A stretch of 64,000 bases of DNA from Diogma glabrata (Eukaryota; Arthropoda; Insecta; Diptera; Cylindrotomidae), in contig OY856188.1 of the NCBI GenBank assembly GCA_963693315.1, positions 98,926,915 to 98,990,914 of the forward strand. The letters run 5' to 3'. Below, piece by piece: positions 22,442-34,140 of the stretch. Every line of letters begins with the position of its first letter. The first letter of the stretch is position 1. The position numbers and the translations under genes are program-made. A model generated the notes under the pieces. The model worked only from the letters and a program-made list of their open reading frames with translations. It did no database searches and was not told where the DNA came from.

Positions 22442-24244
22442 GGACTCCCTTCCTTTAAAAAAAATGTGAACAGGGAAAGAATAAATTAATTGACTAGAAA
22501 AACGATGGATTATCTAAAGTGAACAAAACATACATTAAATTCCTCCGAAGGAAGACCCCAATCGAAACAAAATGTTACTGACTGATTGTTTTATCACTGA
22601 AAGCAACTAAGTGAGTTAGTACTGAAAATTTTCCTGAATTGTAGTCAAAAAAGCTAAAATGAACTTTAAAGCGTTCATAGATCTGGCCAGCAGAGTTGCT
22701 GAAGCTAGAGTGTGCTTGACTATATAATCTTCACCTTAAAAAGTTGTCGAAGCGTGTGATATGAACTTTAAAGCGTTCATAAAATTAGCCAGCGGGGTTG
22801 CTGAAGCTAAGGCACGTGTGACAAAAGAATCATAGATAATTTTGATCCTACCAAGTGAGTCTGGTAAGTGGATCAATGCTTGAAAAGGCCAAGTGAGTCT
22901 GGTCTAGTATATGATTGGATGAAGAGGCCAAGTGAGTCTGGCAATAAGTTATGGACAATTTGTCTAACTTGGAATAAAATATTCCGACAAATTGTTGAAT
23001 GTAGGGAAAATTCAAAGGGGTGATAGTATCAGTCAGTTGAGTTAAAAAATTTTGTAAGATGCTACTTTGATGGTATTTACATGATTGTCATCAAACACCA
23101 TCAAAAATATTTTTTTTGCGAAATTAGCCAGATGAATATGACGAAAAATCCTGTTGATGTTTGTGTTTTTCCGTTGAGGAATAACACCATCAAAGTTTAA
23201 GGATTTGACCTGGGGTTTTAGAAAAAAATGCATAGCACGGTTTGTTTGAGCCATAGCTCAATGTTGACCAAAAATGATAGGTCCCATGCATGTATACTAA
23301 GTTAGTAAAATTACTAACTTCGGAGGAAGAAAAAAGAAATGGTATCAAAAAAATTTTTTTTACTACGCCACGGTTTGATTCTATGCAAGTCAACGTTTTG
23401 AGTTGAATCAAATTCTTGTCCTAAGCTCGTTTGCTTTGGCATAATTGCTAATAAAATCAAAGAATATCATAAGCAAAATTTCTCCTTATTATTCTTAAAA
23501 AACTTTCAAAAATATTAATATATGCAAATCAAAATAAATTATTATCATACAATCAATAAAAAAATGTATCTTATTTTAAATTCTTCAATTAATATATTTA
23601 GTGTGTGTGTGTGGTAGATATTAATGGCAAAAAAATAAAAAAAATATAGACTCACCTGTACATTGATATATTAATTAAAATTACAATTATTTTAATGCTG
23701 GTTGTGATGCGGCTAATCCCACGCAGTTTACAGTTGCAGTAAATACAATTACACATATGTTTTAAGTTGATCTTGATTGTTTAAATTGATTTTATTGCAA
23801 GAAATTTTTTTCAAAGTTAAATGATTATTTTGTTTAATCTCGAATCCCGGTAATTGTTATGCACCAAAAATAAATGAAAAATGTCGATGTTACTTAATTT
23901 GTTTCTTTTTATTGTAAAGTTTTAATGAATTTAAATTGTACATACCATTTGTCCTGGTACGCTTTTTTTTAACAGCTTAAACGTACCAGGTTCCCAATGA
24001 CAATCTTGTACAGCACAGCAGGTGGCAAATCTTCAACGTTGGTTTATAGAATTTTTATCCGCTATTGTATTAACCGTTGAAACGTTGTTTTAAAATCCAG
24101 TATTATAGTCTGCTGTTGTTAAAACTATTTATTTTATCAGGAAACGGTATCATCCACTATATATAGGTATAATGTTTTCACTAGGAAACAGTATTATTGT
24201 AAACCGTTGTTTTATTTTGCAGTCCGTTATCGGGGTCACCAATA

Positions 24245-24607
24245 TATAGATTTATTAATAGTCTAAACACTATATTTTGTTTAACTTTATATTCACTTTC
24301 AATATATATTATGAATAAATCTATATTTAACAATTTAATTTTAGTGAACATTTATTTTCAACGATGCACAATATATAATTAATATTTATTGGCTCACTTT
24401 TAATTATGACTGATCAGGTTGAGATTAAAATCAATTATATATAATATTATCATTTTTACATAATAGACAATTTAATATTCTAACGTTAATATAAAGTTAT
24501 TAAGAGATGATCTTTATTTTATTTCTCTTGCTTATCTTTACACGTACACACACATATATTTATTACTACAATTATTAGGACAGGGATGTAGAACCAAGAA
24601 CTCTACA
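24245..24607 (-). repeat. LTR (5' LTR of the minus-strand element)
   Basis: This copy is next to the primer-binding site complement (24230-24241). It would contain the promoter of the element if transcribed on the minus strand; no specific core promoter word was assigned. Confidence 0.85.
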
Positions 24608-24611
24608 GGCT

Positions 24612-25328
24612 AATGTTAATCATCTAAAACTAAATGAGAAAAAAACAGTTTATATGCTGTTTTCAATGGTGAATAAGGACATGTCAGATGCAAAGGATTT
24701 ATCCATTAACCTAAACAGTGTGTCCATACAAAAGGTTAAAGAGTTTAAATACCTCGGTTTGACGGTTGACTATAGACTTGATTGGCATAAGCACATTGAA
24801 TCTCTTAGGAACCGTATAAAAATTGTGTCCTTTATTTTCAAAAAAATGAAAAACTTTCTTCCACAAAAAATTCTGTATATGATTTTTAACTCCCATATAC
24901 AAAGCAAAATAAGATATCTATTACCGATTTGGGGATTTGCCGCACAGTATAAACTAAACGAAATACAGCGAATGACTAACAAATTAATGAGAAGTATTAA
25001 AAACGTTCGACTATAGTACTTCACTTTTATACGATGAATCATACCTATCACTTCAGCAACTCATTAAGTTTGATATAATTCTTTTTATTTTTAAAATAAA
25101 GAATAACTTAGTGAAAAATGATTTTTGTCTGGAGATAGTTGGTGATCGCCATACTTATTTAACAAGACAAGTCAATGATTATGTCGTTGACTACAAAAGG
25201 ACAAAAAGGGACAATCTAATTTTTTGTATATTGGTTTAAATGAATTTAATAAACTGCCCCCCGAGATAAAAGATGAGTCGAAGATCGCTTTATTTAAAAA
25301 GAAGCTGAAGCACCTAATTTGTACTTAG
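24612..25328 (+). pseudogene. Non-LTR retrotransposon ORF2, 3' part
   Basis: This continues the frame interrupted at 22078. Joining at the GGCT duplication restores the family pattern W-A-x-x-N-x-L-x-L-N-x-x-K-T, so this is the same gene copy. The thumb and C-terminal motifs are VKEFKYLGLTVDYRLDWHKH and the segment ending IWGFAAQYKLNEIQ, followed by a frameshift after 25010. The tail then reads through ..LNEFNKLPPEIKDES.. with another frameshift near 25220, and stops at TAG 25326-25328. No 3'UTR or tail remains, because the right giant arm begins 2-3 bases later. Confidence 0.8.
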
Positions 25329-25330
25329 TT

Positions 25331-28071
25331 TTCTGCATAGGATCTTGATGAAACTTTGGCAAATGATACAGGTTCACTTGAAAATGGAAGATCTGGATTC
25401 ATTTCAAATTTGGACAATATGACGGGGGGTCTCCCGAACACCTCTAAGTTTAAATCTTGAATAACTTCTGATCCCGGGCTATGATCTTATTGAAACTTAG
25501 TATATAAGGTTTAAGTACTGTTTCCAACATTTCTGCATACCAACTTCCGGTTTGTCACTTCCGGTTAAAAAGTTTTTTTTTCAGGTGTTTATCCCTACTG
25601 TAGCCTACAATTACCGATCGATTTTCATGAAACGTTGCGAAAAGCTTTTAAATAACATGAGAAAGATTTTATCAGCTTTTGGAGCACATTGGATAAAGGG
25701 TTGGGGGGTCCACCATACAACAGGTGGTTTTTTCCACAAAGTTTTTATGTTTGTTGGGAGCATAAAACATTCATTCGTAAATGAATTTTGATGACACTTT
25801 GGAAAAAGACGCAAACATGTATGACAAAGAACTGATTAGTTTTTGAGCGATAGTGAACAAAGTGGTGGGGGTCCCTGGAGCACCTGTTTTTTTGAAAGCT
25901 CTATAACTTCTGTACCTGATAAGCGAATTGGATGAAACTTGGTACATGAGTATGTAATACGGTTTAAAATAGTTCTGCATCCCAACTTCCGGTTTTTCAC
26001 TTCCGGTAAAAAAAATTTTTTTGTACTCTTTTGAAGTTTTGTCAGTGTCTTTATGCACACTACAGCCTACAATAATGAAGTGATTATGATGAAACTTATG
26101 GAATAGGGTTCCAATTAGTGTGAAAAGATAATTATCATGTTTTAGGACACATTGATCAAAGTGGTGGGGGTCTACCATACAAATGCTGACTTTTCACACT
26201 TTGTTTTTTAAGTTTGTTGGGAGCATACAGACTTCGTTCATTAATCAATTTTAATGACACTTTGGAAAAAGATGAAGACTTAAGTAACAAAGAACTGATT
26301 AGTTTTTGGAAAATATTGCAATAAGTGGTGGGGGTCCTCCCGAACACCTGTTTAATGTGTCACACTTTTTTCAATGTTTGTTGGGAGCACACAACATTCG
26401 TTCGTGAACGAATTTTGATGACACTTTGGAAAAAGATGCAAACATGTATGGCAAAGAACTGATTAGTTTTTGAGCGATAGTGAACAAAGTGGTGGGGGGT
26501 CCCTGGAGCACCTGTTTTTTTGAAAGATCTATAGCTTCTGTACCTGATAATGGAATTGGATGAAACTTGGTACATGAGTATGTAGTACGGTTTAAAATAG
26601 TTCTGCGTCCCAACTTCCGGTTTTTCACTTCCGGTAAAAAAATTTTTTTTGAAGTTTTTTAGTGTCTTTATGCACACTACAGCCTACAATAATGAAGTGA
26701 TTATGATGAAACTTATGGAATAGGGTTCCAATTAGTGTAAGAAGATAATTATTATCTTTTGAGACACATTGATCAAAGTGGCTTATCATACAACTGCTGA
26801 CTTTTCACACTTTGTTTTTAAAGTTTGTTGGGAGCATACAGACTTCATTCATTAATCAATTCTAATGACACTTTGGAAAAAGATGGAAACTTAAATGACA
26901 AGGAACTGATTAGTTTTTGGACAATATTGGGATAAGTGGTACGGGGTCTCCCAAACACCTGTTTAATGCGTCAGCATTTTTTCAATGTTTGTTGGGAGCA
27001 CACAGCATTCGTTCGTGAACCAATTTTGATGACACTTTGGAAAAAGATGCAAACATGTATGGCAAAGAACTGATTAGTTTTTGAGCGAAAGTGAACAAAG
27101 TGGTGGGGGGTGTCCTATACACCTGTTTTTTTTAAAGCTCAATAACATCTGTACCTGCTAATCGAATTGGATGAAACTTTATACATAGCATTTAGTATGA
27201 TTTACAAAAATTCTGCATCCCAACTTCCGGTTTTTTACTTCCGGTAAAAAAAATTTTGTTTTAATTGTTGGCAGTTTTTTCAGTATCTTTATGCACACTA
27301 CAGCCTACAATAATGAAGTGATTATGATGAAACTTATGGAAAGGTTTCAATTAGTGTAAGAAGATAATTATCATCTTTTGGGACACATTGATCAAAGTGG
27401 CGGGGGATCTACCATACAACTGCTGACTTTTCACACTTGGTTTTTAAAGTTTGTTGGGAGCATACAGATTTCATTCATTAATCAATTTTAATGGCACTTT
27501 GAAAAAAGATAAAGACTTTATTGACAAAGAATTGACTAGTTTTTGGACAATATTGGGATAAGTGGTGGGGTCCTCCCGAACAACTGTTTATTGTTTCAAT
27601 GTTTGTTGGAAGCATACAACATTCGTTCGTTAAGTAATTTTTATTACACTTTGCAAAAAGATGCAAATAGGTATGGCAAGGAACTGATTAGTTTTTTTTA
27701 GCGATAGTGAACAAAGTGGTAGGGGCCTCCAAGCACCTGTTATTTTGGAAGCTCAATAACTTCTGTACCTGATAATCGAGTTGGATGAAATTTGGTACAT
27801 ACACATTTAGTACGGTTTACAACAGTTCTGCATCCCAACTTCCGCTTTGTCACTTCCGATAAAATTTTTTTTACTTTTTCTCGTACAACAGAATTTATGT
27901 TTGTTGGGATACTACTGCCTGCTTTAATATTTTTATTATTAGAACTACGAAGTCCATAATATTGGTTAGCTTTTAATTAAAGTATTTTATGGATATTAGC
28001 TCATTATATATCCAGAACACTATGTTTCCAGAGCTGTGGTGAAGTCAGCCTATGCATCAGCGTCGCAATAT
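25331..28071. repeat. Right arm of the giant inverted repeat, about four tandem units of 600-625 bp
   Basis: Inverted partner of 2001-4111. The block ACGAATTTTGATGACACTTT recurs near 25781, 26406, 27020 and (diverged) 27620, giving spacings of about 625, 614 and 603 bases. Each unit also contains AACTTCCGG/CTTCCGGTAAAA words and 'GTGGTGGGG' blocks. The open frames in this arm (for example 25552-25791 plus and 25771-26178 minus) repeat with the unit and show no domain. Confidence 0.75.
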
Positions 28072-28541
28072 TTTTTTTTATGATTTACTCGAACACGCTT
28101 GCAATTTATAGGATATATAAAAAGCATTGTAGATTTTGATTTATATTTTATTCAATTAATTTATAGGTTAAACTTTATTTGATCAAACTATTAGTTTACA
28201 ATTATATTTTCATAAAGGTATGCAGAAAGACATGTTGTCTTTGCATACTAATTATTTTAGTGTATAGATGTATGCACATATTCAAATAAATAAAAAAAAA
28301 AAAATTATTAATTGTAGAGTAATGTCGATTGGATCTTTTGATACAATAATTATTTTTTTTATGTGTATAAAAATTTTCTTGATAATTATAATAAATACTA
28401 CGCTGTATTTGAGCGGTAGTTAAAATACCAGCTCTCTGTGGTGTGAATTATTTATTGGGACTTTGATTCGAGTCATATAAAGGCGTGATCAGAAGTTGTT
28501 TGGATAACGTAGAATTTGATCCATGGTGGAGTGGAAGTAGT
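28072..28541. other. Unassigned sequence with an A-rich tract
   Basis: Contains a run of A at about 28291-28303 preceded by AATAAATAA, which could be an old retrotransposon tail. Nothing upstream of it can be assigned. No gene. Confidence 0.4.
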
Positions 28542-28770
28542 TGCCTGAGTTATTACGGCACAACATTTGCAACTTGATTATACAATTTCGTCAGTGATTG
28601 CCTGAGTTATTACGGCCCAACATTTGCAACTTGATTATACAATTTTGTCAGTGATTGCCTGAGTTATTACGGCACAACATTTACAACTTGATTATCCGAT
28701 TTTGTCGGTGATTGCCTGAGTTATTGCGGCGCAACATTCATGCAATATTTATACCATATTTATATATTAG
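28542..28770 (+). repeat. Tandem repeat, 57-bp unit, four copies
   Basis: The word TGCCTGAGTTATT occurs at 28542, 28599, 28656 and 28713, exactly 57 bases apart, with GGCRCAACATTTGCAACTTG in each unit. Diverged continuations (CGCCGGGGTATTGCGGCGC..., CGCCTTAGTTATTGCGGCG...) at 28880-28910 and 28958-28985 show the array once extended further, interrupted by the hairpin at 28772-28860. Confidence 0.85.
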
Positions 28771-28771
28771 C

Positions 28772-28860
28772 CGTGTTCGATTTGACTGAAACAACTGAAG
28801 CAATTGAAAAATTAAATGGCATTGTTGTTGTTTTTTCAGTTGTTTCAGTCAAATCGAACG
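28772..28860. mobile_element. Small hairpin element (MITE-like, 89 bp) in the 57-bp array
   Basis: The inverted ends GTTCGATTTGACTGAAACAA and TTGTTTCAGTCAAATCGAAC enclose about 40 bases. It interrupts the 57-bp tandem array. The sequence AGCCGTGTTCGATTT before it also occurs at 10718-10733. No clear target duplication was read. Confidence 0.6.
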
Positions 28861-29049
28861 CACCTATTGTTATCAGTAATCGCCGGGGTATTGCGGCGCA
28901 ACATTCATGCAACATTCATACAATATTTATACCATATTTATATATTGTTATCAGCAATCGCCTTAGTTATTGCGGCGTAACATTTACCGAATTATCATAC
29001 AACTATTCATCTTACAATACTTTACCTGCTAGAATTTTCAACGGTGATG

Positions 29050-29870
29050 GAGGGCTAAAACGCTAAGACTTTGAGGCCTGACGGATATAATCATGGGGTG
29101 AGTGAATTTGGATTATTCTATTTACTTTTTCTAACGTAGAGGTGTGAATGCGCGTGAAAGGGGGTACAAGTGAATGAATGGGGGCTTGTTTGTCGTTGCG
29201 GGTGTGTGAGCGCTGGCGGGGCGTGTAAGCGAGACACGTTCAGTCTAAATTGGAGATGATTATAATTGAAATATTTTTGTTCCGAGGTAATATTTAGTTT
29301 TCCAAATACATTTTTTTTAGTTTTAATTATAGTACCTAAATTTATTAATTTATATTTTACGTGATTAAAAATCAATCCCAAATAATATGAAACCCAAACC
29401 AAAAAGAAAAAAAAACAAATTCTTTTCATGTTTAATCTTTATTAACAATATTACACATTAACCAACTATAAACTACATGTATTCAATTAAATTTGTTTTG
29501 AAAGGTTTAGTTAACTTACAAATAAATTATAATTTTTTTTTTGGAGCTGTGAATAACTATTTTTGGTAATTTATGGTGATTGCGTATGGCTTTAAAAATT
29601 TTGAAAATGTTATTAATAAAAAAGGAAAACAATAATAAAGACTTTCAATATAGCGTGTGACGTTCTCCCGTGCTCTAAGATTTGATTCACGGTTTACCAG
29701 CAATGGCAGTATTTTACGAACTGTATCCGAATGATCAGATGGCAACAATACAACTTATTTTTAATTACTACCATCTACGGTATTTGCTGTGGGTCTTTGA
29801 GCTCAATTGTCTTGCTTCGCTGTCTGAGTGTGTGGGTGGACGTGAGCGTGTATGCAGCGTGTATGCAGTA
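29050..29870. other. Unassigned sequence
   Basis: Short open frames (for example 29118-29429 minus, 29682-29930 plus) have no recognisable domains and are treated as chance. No repeats or RNA were recognised. Confidence 0.5.
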
Positions 29871-29871
29871 G

Positions 29872-30452
29872 GCCAACGTATAATTCGTAAAAAATACGTA
29901 AAGGAAAAAAAATGGCAAAAAATTTTCTAAACGAATTCCCCTCGTTCGTTGATAAATTCTCATAATTTTTTGGAAAATCCCTCAAGCAAGTGGTATTTAT
30001 AATAGCTCTCGGCCTACGGCCTCGTGCTTATATCAATATACTTGCTTTCGAAATTTTTGGCAAAAAATTATTTCGAATTATCACCGCCGTTGGGAAATTA
30101 CAACTGAAAATTTTTTGCCTAAGTTTTATTTTAATTTAAACCAACGAAATTCTCTAAAATGTAATGACATCATTCAATTTCACCAATAACATTTGAATTA
30201 TACTAATAATTAACAAATAGTTATACGTCTGGCCTACTGGAATATTAAAAATTATCAGTCTAATTTTGAAATAATTAACTGATATCACAGTAAGTCAACG
30301 TATAATTCATAAAGAAATGAAAAATGGCAAAAATTTTTTTAAACGAATTTCCCTAGTTCGTTGATAAATTCTCATAATTTTTTGAAAAATTCCTCAAACA
30401 AGCACTTATCGAATTCTCACCGCCCTTGGGAAATTACAACTGAAAATTTCTT
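29872..30452 (+). repeat. Direct repeat pair (29872-30115 and 30291-30452)
   Basis: Both copies contain CAACGTATAATTC, ATGGCAAAAA, GTTCGTTGATAAATTCTCAT and GGGAAATTACAACTGAAAAT in order. The first copy has about 90 extra bases (around 29988-30078) that include the near-palindrome CGGCCTACGGCC. No gene. Confidence 0.65.
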
Positions 30453-30527
30453 CGATCAACCGTTAGAGTTTTTGAAGTTGGTGAAAGAATATTCTATTTA
30501 AGGCATATTGTTTGCTGTATTGTGTTA

Positions 30528-31177
30528 TGCCCAACAAATTCTGTTTGATGTACATTTTCTTTTGCATGGAAATCCAAACAATTAACACATTAACTTTCCA
30601 AAACATCAAAAATAAAAGGTGAGAGGTGTCAAGGGACAGCCGGATGGAACGAAGTTCCTTTTGATTAATTAGTGAAGCAAATGTAATAAAATTTTATTTT
30701 TTTTAAGTTAGAATAATATTTTTAAAATATAATTTGCTTTTAAATTTATTAAAGTTATGACGCATACACTTGCTAAACACACAATAATGGAGAGATTATA
30801 ACGCGTATGACTTGGTTAGCACAATAGTAAAGAGAGGTTATTATAATGCGTACTTGCTAAAAATACATAAGCATTTATTATTGTCTGTATAAAATCTCTA
30901 CTTACCTAACTCCATCAGCAATATCCGGAACTTGTGCAGAAACACTGTCAGGATTCATTATTGTTATTATTTTTTATTATTTATTATGTACAAGAAACCT
31001 GTATACACTCAACAAAATAAAATAAACTCAAAATAACTAAAAATAATAATAAACTAAAAAAAAGTGTCGTTACAACTTTTGGTCTTAATTTTTTCCGTCT
31101 AGCCGTCTAGCAACGCGCGACAAGGAACTTCGTTCCAATAACCTAAGATCACTTAATATCTAATAACTAGATGTTGC
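30528..31177 (+). repeat. Duplicated segment interrupted by a 0.5-kb insertion
   Basis: 30528-30608 plus 31138-31177 match 34014-34155, which lacks the intervening bases. The insertion (about 30611-31137) starts next to GAGGTGTCAAGG and a GGAACGAAGTTCC word and ends with CAAGGAACTTCGTTCC. AATAA flanks both junctions and may be its target duplication. No terminal inverted repeat is seen, so the class of the insert is open. Confidence 0.6.
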
Positions 31178-31349
31178 GTCTCTGAACTGGCAGTGGACTG
31201 TATTAATTTTTTGTTGTATTATGGAGGATGAAAATTCAGAGAAACAACAAGCTTCGACTATCACCCTTTTGTGATTGGTATTTTGAAGTTATATTGAAGT
31301 GGTTGAATACACCGTATTTTGACGTTAATTTAGTTGTAGATAAAGTAGA

Positions 31350-32370
31350 CGACAATCATGCCTAAAGAGGCATGCAGTAAATGTATTTCAGACGATATAA
31401 TAATTGTAGACGAATGCGATGATATAGCATAAGTTGATAACAATCATGCCTAAAGAGGCATACAGTTGTTGTAGTTCAGACGATATAATAATTGTAAATG
31501 ATTACGATTCTATATTATAAGTTGTATTTTCAGATGATATAATACTTGTAGATGAATACGATGATATAGCATACGATACGATATAATAAGTGTGGATGAA
31601 TACGATGATCTAGTATCAGCTGATGACAATCATGCCTAAAGAGGCATACAGTTGTGGTAATTCAGACGGTATAATAATTGTAAATGATTGTATTTCAGAC
31701 GATATAATAAGTGTGGATGAATACGATGATCTAGTATTAGCTGATGACAATCATGCCTAAAGAGGCATACAGTTGTGGTAATTCAGACGGTATAATAATT
31801 GTAATTGACTGCAATGATATCGTTTAAGTTGATGACAATCATGACTAAAGAGGCATACAGTTGTGATAATTCAGACGATATAATAATTGTGGATGATTGT
31901 ATTTCAGACGATATAATAATTGTAAATGACTGCGATGATAGAGTATAAGTTAATGACTATCATGCCTAAAGAGGCATACAGTTGTGATAATTCAGATGAT
32001 ATGATACTTGTAGATGAATACGATGATATAGCATAAGTTGACGACAATCATGCCTAAAGAGGCATACAGTTGTAATAATTCAGTAGATATAATGCTTGTA
32101 GATGAATGCGATGATGTAATACAGTTGATAACAATCATGTCTAAAGAGGCAAACAGTTGTGGTAATTCAGACGGTATAATAATTGTAAATGATTGGATTT
32201 CAGGCGATATAATAAGTGTGGATGAATACGATGCTTTAGTATCAGCTGGTGACAATCATGCCTAAAAAGGCATACAGTTGTGATAATTCAGACGATATAA
32301 TAATTATAAATGATTGTATTTCAGACGATATAATACTTGTAGATGAATGCGATGATGTAATACAGTTTAT
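31350..32370 (+). repeat. Tandem array of 88- and 121-bp units, each with an overlapping stop/start
   Basis: The word AATCATGCCTAAAGAGGCA (or variants) occurs with ATG at 31358, 31446, 31632, 31753, 31841, 31962, 32050, 32137 and 32258. Spacings are 88, 186, 121, 88, 121, 88, 87 and 121. The 121-bp form has an additional 33-bp subrepeat (ATTTCAGACGATATAATA...). In ATGCCTAA the ATG of one mini-frame overlaps the TAA of the one before; full mini-frames would encode 31 or 42 residues rich in D, E and I. Several units have earlier stops. No longer protein is possible, because the units are not multiples of three. Confidence 0.85.
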
Positions 32371-32379
32371 ATAGTTTGC

Positions 32380-34013
32380 TGCTTAAACAAAATGGTCATC
32401 TGTAGAGACAAAACATTATTATATTGCTAACTTGGTTTTGCCGAGCAAGGCATAAAAGAAATTCAACGGATTCGTAAAATCCTGCCTGTTTAAGCATAAA
32501 TGAACGATGTGATGACACTAATAATGTGTTTTCCACGTAGTCAGCAATGGCGGAAGTAAAATTCCTCTAACATCCACGTCGATTTGATTGTAGCCGATTA
32601 ACACCATGAACTAATAAAAATGTTTAATTATATTTAATTCACTGATAAATGAAACAGACCTGAAATTTGTAGTGCAATGCACAAAACTTTATGTTTATAT
32701 TTTATTTGAATTACTACACTCAGGTTTTTAAATTTAAATATTAAAATATTGAATTGAACTGACCATTATCATCCACAATGATATAAGAACAAGAACTAGC
32801 ATATTTTTATTAAAAGTCACGAGTTAAATATCTGTCATTCAAATCTGCTTCCCGTTAGCAGCGCTATCAAGTTCACCATTGAACTAAAAATTTGAAGCAG
32901 ACTGCAATGTCGATAATGTCGATAACGAAAAATAAATATGAAGTCTGAATGTCAAAGTGACATGCAAACATTGAGAACATAAATAAGATTGGGTAAGTTA
33001 AATTTCATTCAAAATGATAACCAATATTATTTACAAATTCTAATTAATTATCCGAGTGAAACCAACTTTGTTTTCTTTTCAGACTGACATGATAGATCTT
33101 CAATTCGAAACTGGAATTTTGAAGCTAAGTATATTATATGTTTAATTAGATTCTATTGTTTATAACTAACTTATTGATTTGATCTATTGATAGATACTAA
33201 TTATTGATTTTTTCTCTTTTACAGATTTAAGATTAATCAATCCATCGAATATAATTATATATAGGAACAAAAATACATTGACGATGGACTTATTAATTAT
33301 TATATTTATTGTATTTATTATATTATAATTATTAATTACCATATTATTCTGTTAATTTAGACAGATTTGTCCAGCGTCAACACTAGCTCTACCTGAAATT
33401 GAATGTTGAGACTTGGAGGAATTGTCCATTAAGAGTGTTAGGTAGTTTTTTCTTATAAAAACTGATGTGCGTAGAAGGAGATTATGACCCAAATCTGCCA
33501 TCAGTTTTTAAATGCGATCGCTGTACAGGGCTCCCAAATATGGAATTTTGGTTGATGGCTATGGTAGTCAACATCTACGTCTTTCATTACAATAGAACTT
33601 ACCTTGTTTATGTGTCTCCTTCGCTTGTACGTATCGATTGACTCATTTGTACATAATTACCAACTTTGTGCGCTGTTGTCGTACTAAGACCCGATGTGTC
33701 TCAACTGGGGGATTTTCTTCGAGACAAGACAGGTAAAACGATAATTTTAATACATCTGGTCAACAAGTCTTTTGGTTTTATGGTCAAGGATATGGGTGCA
33801 GGTGATATTTCTTAACGTCAATAATCATCATCTTATTTTTTCATCTTTATTTTTCATCGTAATACAATTTGCTGTAAATATGGCTATCTCGTTGGGAGCA
33901 TTTATCTAGTCAATTTGTTATCTTTCTCTTAGGATTTACAAGGTTCGTCTGTTTAATTAACTATCAAATACGGTTATGTTTTTGTTCAACGCTCTCTTCA
34001 TTTAATTAGGTTC
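32380..34013. other. Unassigned sequence
   Basis: No supported gene, RNA, paired repeat or mobile element was recognised over 1.6 kb. Between about 33390 and 33760 the base composition is less skewed than around it, but no domain was found in any frame. Confidence 0.5.
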
Positions 34014-34140
34014 TGTTATGCCCAACAAATTCTGTTAGGTGTACATTTTCTTTTGCATCGAAATCCAACAAACAATTAACACATTAATTGTACCAACTTT
34101 CCATAACATCAAATAATCTAAGAACACCATTTAATATCTA

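Larger units (their letters stand above)
22079..24607 (-). mobile_element. Non-autonomous LTR retrotransposon, 2.53 kb, inserted in a non-LTR ORF
   Basis: Two 363-bp direct repeats (22079-22441 and 24245-24607) differ at only about five positions. GGCT at 22075-22078 and 24608-24611 is the target duplication. Orientation is minus. On that strand each LTR starts TGTAGAGTTC, the primer-binding site TGGTGACCCCGA lies 3 bases after the 5' LTR, and a purine tract AAAGGAAGGGAG sits 3 bases before the 3' LTR. The LTR's 3' end reads ...CTATA rather than the usual CA. The internal 1.8 kb has no gag or pol domain; the longest frames are about 70 codons. Two diverged 60-bp repeats (22660-22720, 22755-22815) lie within it. 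The LTR similarity suggests a recent insertion. Confidence 0.85.

Noticed and set aside
22079..24607. LTR element oriented on the plus strand
   Set aside because: Only the minus strand gives a TG start, a TGG primer-binding site next to the 5' LTR and a purine tract next to the 3' LTR.
25771..26677. Minus-strand frames of 75-135 codons in the right giant arm
   Set aside because: Same peptide-like strings recur with the 600-bp unit in shifting frames; no recognised protein.
29118..29429. 103-codon minus-strand frame
   Set aside because: No recognised motif; low-complexity ends and no context.
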